A stretch of DNA of 64,000 bases from Azadirachta indica (lineage: Eukaryota; Streptophyta; Magnoliopsida; Sapindales; Meliaceae): NCBI GenBank assembly GCA_022749755.1, contig CM040453.1:21151368-21215367 (forward strand), written 5' to 3'. The notes under the pieces are model-generated. The model was not told the DNA's origin. It did no database searches and was given only the letters and a program-made list of their open reading frames with translations. This document shows positions 59,782 to 64,000 of the stretch, in pieces. How positions within the stretch are numbered: the first letter of the stretch is position 1; each line of letters starts with the position of its first letter. The position numbers and the translations under genes were made by a program.

Positions 59782-60621
59782 CAAATTCGCTTTTCACACA
59801 GGGCCACTTGGTAAAAAATCAGAAAATCTTGGGACTACAAGGTTTCGTCACACTGTCACCTTATTCATTTTCACGTACCTTTCGATTTCCGCATGCTGTT
59901 TCGTTTCATGCATTCTTCACATCAATTCCCTAAGTAACCCACACCAAATTCTATTATTAACCCCTTCATTTTTAGTTCCTCAGCCTTTACTTTTGTCTCT
60001 TTTCATCATCATTGTTCTTTAAAACTGTCGCTTGTCGCACGACTCCCTCAGAAATCTCGTTCTCAACCTAATTTTCAGGCGCCTAGGTAGCAACTCTTTT
60101 TTATTTCCTTGATCTCGAATAATGCCGATGTGTTGCATGGATAGTTTTTGTCGTTCGTCAGTATAAGCTTATGCTACCAGAACGATGCATCGGTGCGAAC
60201 GCTTGGGTTTGTTGGTTTTGCTCCCCCTTTGTTTGATAAAAAAATCCTTTTTTGTTCTTTTTTTAAACTCATTTTTGGGTCATGCCCCTGACTTTGCAAA
60301 ATCGCTTGTCGATGAACCTCTACATGCTGTCGTGCCTTTTTGCTCTTCGACTTTTGCCATTTCTTGCAGTTGTTGTACGGCATTTGTAATGTTATAGTGG
60401 CAGTGTTCATGCTGCCTTCTTTTTCCTAATTGTTTTGGATTTACTTATCTAATGTTTTACTTGCTTGTGGTTGGGTTGGATGAGTTGTCCCTTTCTTTTC
60501 ATTATGTTGTAATGACTCAAACATGACTTCTTTTGGGTTAAACTTGCTAGTTAAGGCTGTAGATTCGCGCTCAATTTACTTGCAGATATGTGTGTTTTTA
60601 TTTTTTCTTTTTACGGCGCTC

Positions 60622-61440
60622 AATCTTTGCAACTCACATGGGAAGAATTAGTTTAGAAATTCCTCACCAAGTTCTTTCCACCGTCAAAAACTGCATAGCT
60701 CAAAGGTGACATTACTTAATTAGGTTGCTTGATTTTGAGCCTTTCTGTGAGGCATGGGAGAGGTTGAAGGACTTAATCTGGAAGTGTCCTTAGCATGGGT
60801 ACTAAGGTTGGTTCCAAATATAGTTGTTCTATAATGGATTGAATGATCAAACTCGTGCAATTGTAGACATGGAAGCAGGTGGTACTTTGTTGTCCTAAAT
60901 GGCTGAGGAAGCTCATGATTTGCTTGAAGAAATGGCATGCAACAACTACCGCTGGCTAAGTGAGAGGTTGATTTTGAAGAAAGCTAAAGGAGTTTGTAGG
61001 GTAGATCAAATGACAACACTTTTACCTCAAATAGCAGCTTTAACAAACCAAATTATAAGCCTTACCATAAGGGATGCTTTTTCAAGTCAAGAGAAAGTAA
61101 TTGTTGCCAGTTCATCATATGCTGGTGAAGGTTTTGAACAAGAATAGTGTGAATATATCAACAATCGGAACTACAACTTTCACCCAAGTAACAATATGCC
61201 AACCTATTACCATCTGGGACTACGTAACCATGAAAATCTCTTCTATGGCAATGCAAGCAATGCAATGTTACCACTACCACTACTAATATTTCAACAATAA
61301 CCCATGGCTAAAAAGAAGTTGCTCTTGGAAGACTTCTTGAGTACATTCGTTATGGAGACTAGGAATCAGTTCAACAAAGATGAAGCTAGGCTAGATAACA
61401 TGGAAACTCATATAGTAAAGTGAAGTCCTTAGAAGTGCAA
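60622..61440 (+). pseudogene. gag of element C, partial and degenerate
   Basis: It begins with a TWEEL-type capsid segment (about 60630), then EAWERLKDLIWKCP (about 60750), EEAHDLLEEMACNNYRW and SERLILKKAKGV (60905-60990), and an NYNFHPSNNMP-type tail at about 61165. Stops occur in most blocks. The equivalent stretch in the first Athila-like element is AYDLLEEMAANAYQW. Confidence 0.82.
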
Positions 61441-61926
61441 GTTGCCTAACTAGCTACATCAATTCAGTTTCTTGAAAAAGGAAAATTTCCAAGTGATAGA
61501 AAGGTCAACTTAAGAGAGCAATGCAAGGCTGTCACTCTTAAGAGTGGTAAAGAATTATAACTACGTAAACCTAATTATAACTCCGTAAACCTAAGGAGAG
61601 TAAAAATAAAGGCACAAAAGTTGAACTAGAAGCACCAAATAAGGCATCAAGGCCTAGAGACATCTAATTTTCCAGATAATCCTCCCATTATCACTCCACC
61701 TTTGTCATTCTTTTAGAGATTTCAGAAAACGAAATTGGAAGCTCAATTTTTATAGTTCTTGGAGATATTCAAAAAGCTTCACATTAACATTCCATTTGCA
61801 GATGCACTTGAACAAATGCTAAATTATTTGAAATTCATGACGGAAGTAATGTTTAAGAAGTGGCGTTTTGAGGAGTATAATATGTTAAAATTAATGGAGG
61901 AATATAGCTTTATTATTCAATAGAAG

Positions 61927-62175
61927 TTGCCAAAGAAAGAGAAAGATCTGGGTAGTTTTACTCTCCCATGCACAATTGGCAAATCAAAATGTAAGAGAGC
62001 TTTATGTGATCTTGGAGCAAGCATCAATTTAATGTTGTTTTTAATTTTTCAGAAGCTAAACCTTAGTAAAGTGAAACTGACGACTATTTCCTTTCAAATA
62101 GTGGATAGGTCCATCACTTATCCTTGGAGAGTTATAGAAGATGTGTTAGTTAAGGTGGATAAATTCATTTTTCCT
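61927..62175 (+). pseudogene. Protease of element C, cut short at a deletion junction
   Basis: CALCDLGASINLMLF carries the catalytic Asp; VDRSIT and EDVLVKVDKFIFP follow as in the other element. At about 62175 similarity stops abruptly (the other copy continues ADFIVLDMEE..GRPFLAT) and the frame runs into unrelated sequence, marking the edge of the pol deletion. The DLGASINLM box is intact, but the protein lacks its C-terminal strand. Confidence 0.8.
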
Positions 62176-64000
62176 CTGCTGAGCCTTTTTATGTCCTTTT
62201 TAACCAAGAGTATGGCATGGTCACTCTACACCATTATGCAATTGTGCTAAGCCTTTCTACTCCTTTACCCAATGCATACAATGTCCCCTTCCTATTTTAT
62301 TTTTGCAAACCCCTTCTCTCTACACAAACATATTCACAAACATATTCACAAACACTCTCTCATTACTTCTTGGCCCTAGTTTGCCCTCTAAACACAAACC
62401 CATGCCTAACACTTTTCTTGAAACACTTCAATTCCAAGCCATAAACCCATTCTTATCACATTGAATCAAATCAAAATACATAATCAAACATCTAATCCCA
62501 TTAGCAATTTTCAAGTTCTTGACCTCCATGCAAATTCTTCACTTGGAATTTTCTTGGAAATAATTTTTCAACCTTCAATTATAGTTTTCCACTTCTAAAT
62601 TCAAGTAAGTTCTTTATTGCTTTACCAATTTTCATTGTTATTAACTTGGGATTTGAGTTGTGTGAATTGTGTAAGTTGGTGACTTAGAAAATTTTGAAAA
62701 GATGGTATGTTGTGATATTGTTGGAGAGTTTTGTGGGAAGTATTAGAGATTTGGAATATAGTAAAAGTGAGTGGGATCAATTTTGAGGTACTTAAAGCGT
62801 GAGAGGAAGCTTTGAATTTGAAAATTGGGTGAGTAGTGAACTTTGCATACCAAATGTTTATAAAATGCTTGAGTGATAATTTTGTAAAGATTTCATGAAC
62901 TTTCAATTAGGAATCACTTATGGAGTATTTGGGAGGTGCAAAAGGTTGTTCTAGGAGTGATTTGGTGAAGGAGGAGGTGTAGTAGAAAGTGGGTGTACCA
63001 AGTGTTTGATGAATTGTTCGAGAGAAAGCTTAAGTAATAATCATGGCACCAAAAAAGGGTAGTCCCTTGCAATCATCAACGCATTTTGATCACACAATGA
63101 TTAAAATGAAGATTAAGAGGTGATATTTTACATCTCCCTCCTAGGTATGGTTTCTTTGTTTTCACTTGTAATTAAACATTAAGGATAATGTTCAAATTAA
63201 GTTTGGGCCAGGAAACTTAGTTGTGGATTGTTTATAGAGATATTCTGTGAAAATGTTTGTGATATTTTGTTGATCAAAATCTTTTTTCGTTTAGGTTGTC
63301 ACACACACATTTTGATCTCAATTTTTTTGTTTTCATACTTTTTGTTCTTGCATGTAAGTTGTTTTTATCTTGTTTTGTAGGTTTGTTTGCTTTAAGTTTC
63401 TTTTTCTCTTTTAAGGATAATATGCGTACAATCTTCTCTTGTCTTATGAGTTGTTTTTAGTTGTCTTTTAAGCTTGCCTTAGTCAATCTAAATGAGAGGC
63501 CAATGATATGATGTTGATTGAGAGTGCTTAAATTTTGAAAAATGATAAATGTTGGCCTAATCTATGTGCTTAACTTGTTGCTAAATTCATTCTACTAAAT
63601 CATTCCTAAAATTTTGATCGTTAATGCAAACAATTACTTGATTGTTTGAAAACTTAGACTAGGTTTTTGTGAACTAAATAGACTTTTAAGACTTCATTGA
63701 ATTCTAGAACTTGTTTGATTGTCACTTAAGGCAAAATTCTAAGAGATGCTTCCTTAGGAAAAATATTTAGGTCATCTTTAATCCATTTAAGCCTTTCAAG
63801 CTAACCCAGAATTAATCAATCCTTAGCCTACCCCAATTGAGCTTGAATACACCTTTCTTATGTTGTCTCTCTTTTGTCGATTCAACCTTAAAGTTTAATA
63901 ATCTTTTATCATTTCAATGTTTATCTATATAAGAGAGGATAAGTGGAGTACAAAAACTCAAGCCAAAATAGAGAACTCATGTAAAAAGTAGAGTGAGGAA
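62176..64000 (+). other. 3' non-pol region of element C
   Basis: A C-rich, ACAAACATATTCACA-repeating stretch (62290-62400) corresponds loosely to 11580-11700. A short frame starting MAPKKGSPLQSSTHF (63043) occupies the place of the env-like ORF but stops after 26 residues. The window ends before any LTR. Confidence 0.6.

Larger units (their letters stand above)
57377..60621. other. Intergenic, unclassified
   Basis: No recognised gene. A short frame at 57817-58020 (..MAKYMLPVFDTTTPFDPSCL..) has no identifiable family. The less AT-rich composition of 58400-60400 and its lack of frames suggest an old repeat, possibly an LTR, whose ends I could not find. A 31-base tandem repeat and a 31-base T run are listed separately. 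Confidence 0.4.
60622..64000 (+). mobile_element. Athila-like element C, pol deleted, runs off the right edge
   Basis: It has the gag and protease of the same lineage as the element at 4224, followed directly by the 3' non-coding region of that lineage (CAAGTAAGTTCT at about 62602, ACATTAAGGATAATGTTC at about 63176, and a GTGGAGTACAAAAACTCAAG stretch at the end that matches about 12970). No LTR or primer-binding site was recognised at the left, where homology begins inside gag. Reverse transcriptase, RNase H and integrase are missing. Confidence 0.82.

Noticed and set aside
60174..60410. Minus-strand frame with a basic, Gln-rich translation
   Set aside because: I considered a nuclear protein fragment or the body of a retroposed sequence with the poly-A at 59751, but there is no match to a known motif and no flanking duplication.
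1..64000. CRISPR arrays, bacterial operons, tRNA or rRNA genes
   Set aside because: The window is plant nuclear DNA. The tandem repeats found have no unique spacers, and no tRNA cloverleaf with A and B boxes or rRNA sequence was recognised; the tRNA-like matches are retrotransposon primer sites.

Overview
The window is nuclear DNA from a flowering plant, most likely a woody eudicot. It is AT-rich and holds intronless CYP89-type cytochrome P450 genes, an intron-containing soluble epoxide hydrolase-like gene, and plant Ty3/gypsy (Athila and Tat lineages), CACTA and Mutator-like repeats. The species cannot be fixed from sequence alone. The gene space is small: three intact-looking CYP89-like genes (15879-17423 +, 49911-51452 -, 55829-57376 -), one frameshifted CYP89 fragment cut by the left edge (1-580 -), and one epoxide hydrolase-like gene whose N-terminal catalytic half is missing (21378-22186 -). 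A run of 100 N at 23808-23907 is an assembly gap.

Layout. 1-4218: CYP89 fragment, non-coding DNA and an inverted-repeat element. 4224-14647: a complete but decayed Athila-like retrotransposon with a 5-bp target duplication (TTAAG). 14653-23295: CYP89 gene 1, two foldback Mutator-like MITEs with 9-bp target duplications, and the epoxide hydrolase-like gene. 23908-49910: the 3' flank of CYP89 gene 2, about 3 kb of old DNA blown up to about 26 kb by two Tat-lineage retrotransposons. Element A (25114-38984) has a CACTA transposon nested in one LTR, a solo LTR nested in the other, and a third solo LTR inside. Element B spans 39328-48434. 49911-57376: CYP89 genes 2 and 3. The 3' flank of gene 3 (about 52740-55828) is a diverged duplicate of the flank of gene 2 and supplies a clear empty site for element B and an approximate one for element A. 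57377-60620: non-coding. 60622-64000: a second Athila-like element from which reverse transcriptase, RNase H and integrase have been deleted.

How the parts relate. The P450s form a local tandem family. CYP89 enzymes are ER-anchored monooxygenases; the best studied member, Arabidopsis CYP89A9, acts in chlorophyll breakdown, but the substrates here are unknown. Both Tat elements carry, between pol and the 3' LTR, a gene on the strand opposite to gag-pol with its own TATA box and an apparent intron. Such antisense extra ORFs are known in the Tat lineage. I see no convincing undescribed molecular system. The strongest leads are the antisense gene retained in a pol-less Tat element, the epoxide hydrolase gene that lost its nucleophile while keeping its reading frame and splice sites, and three long-hairpin MITEs close to CYP89 and hydrolase genes.
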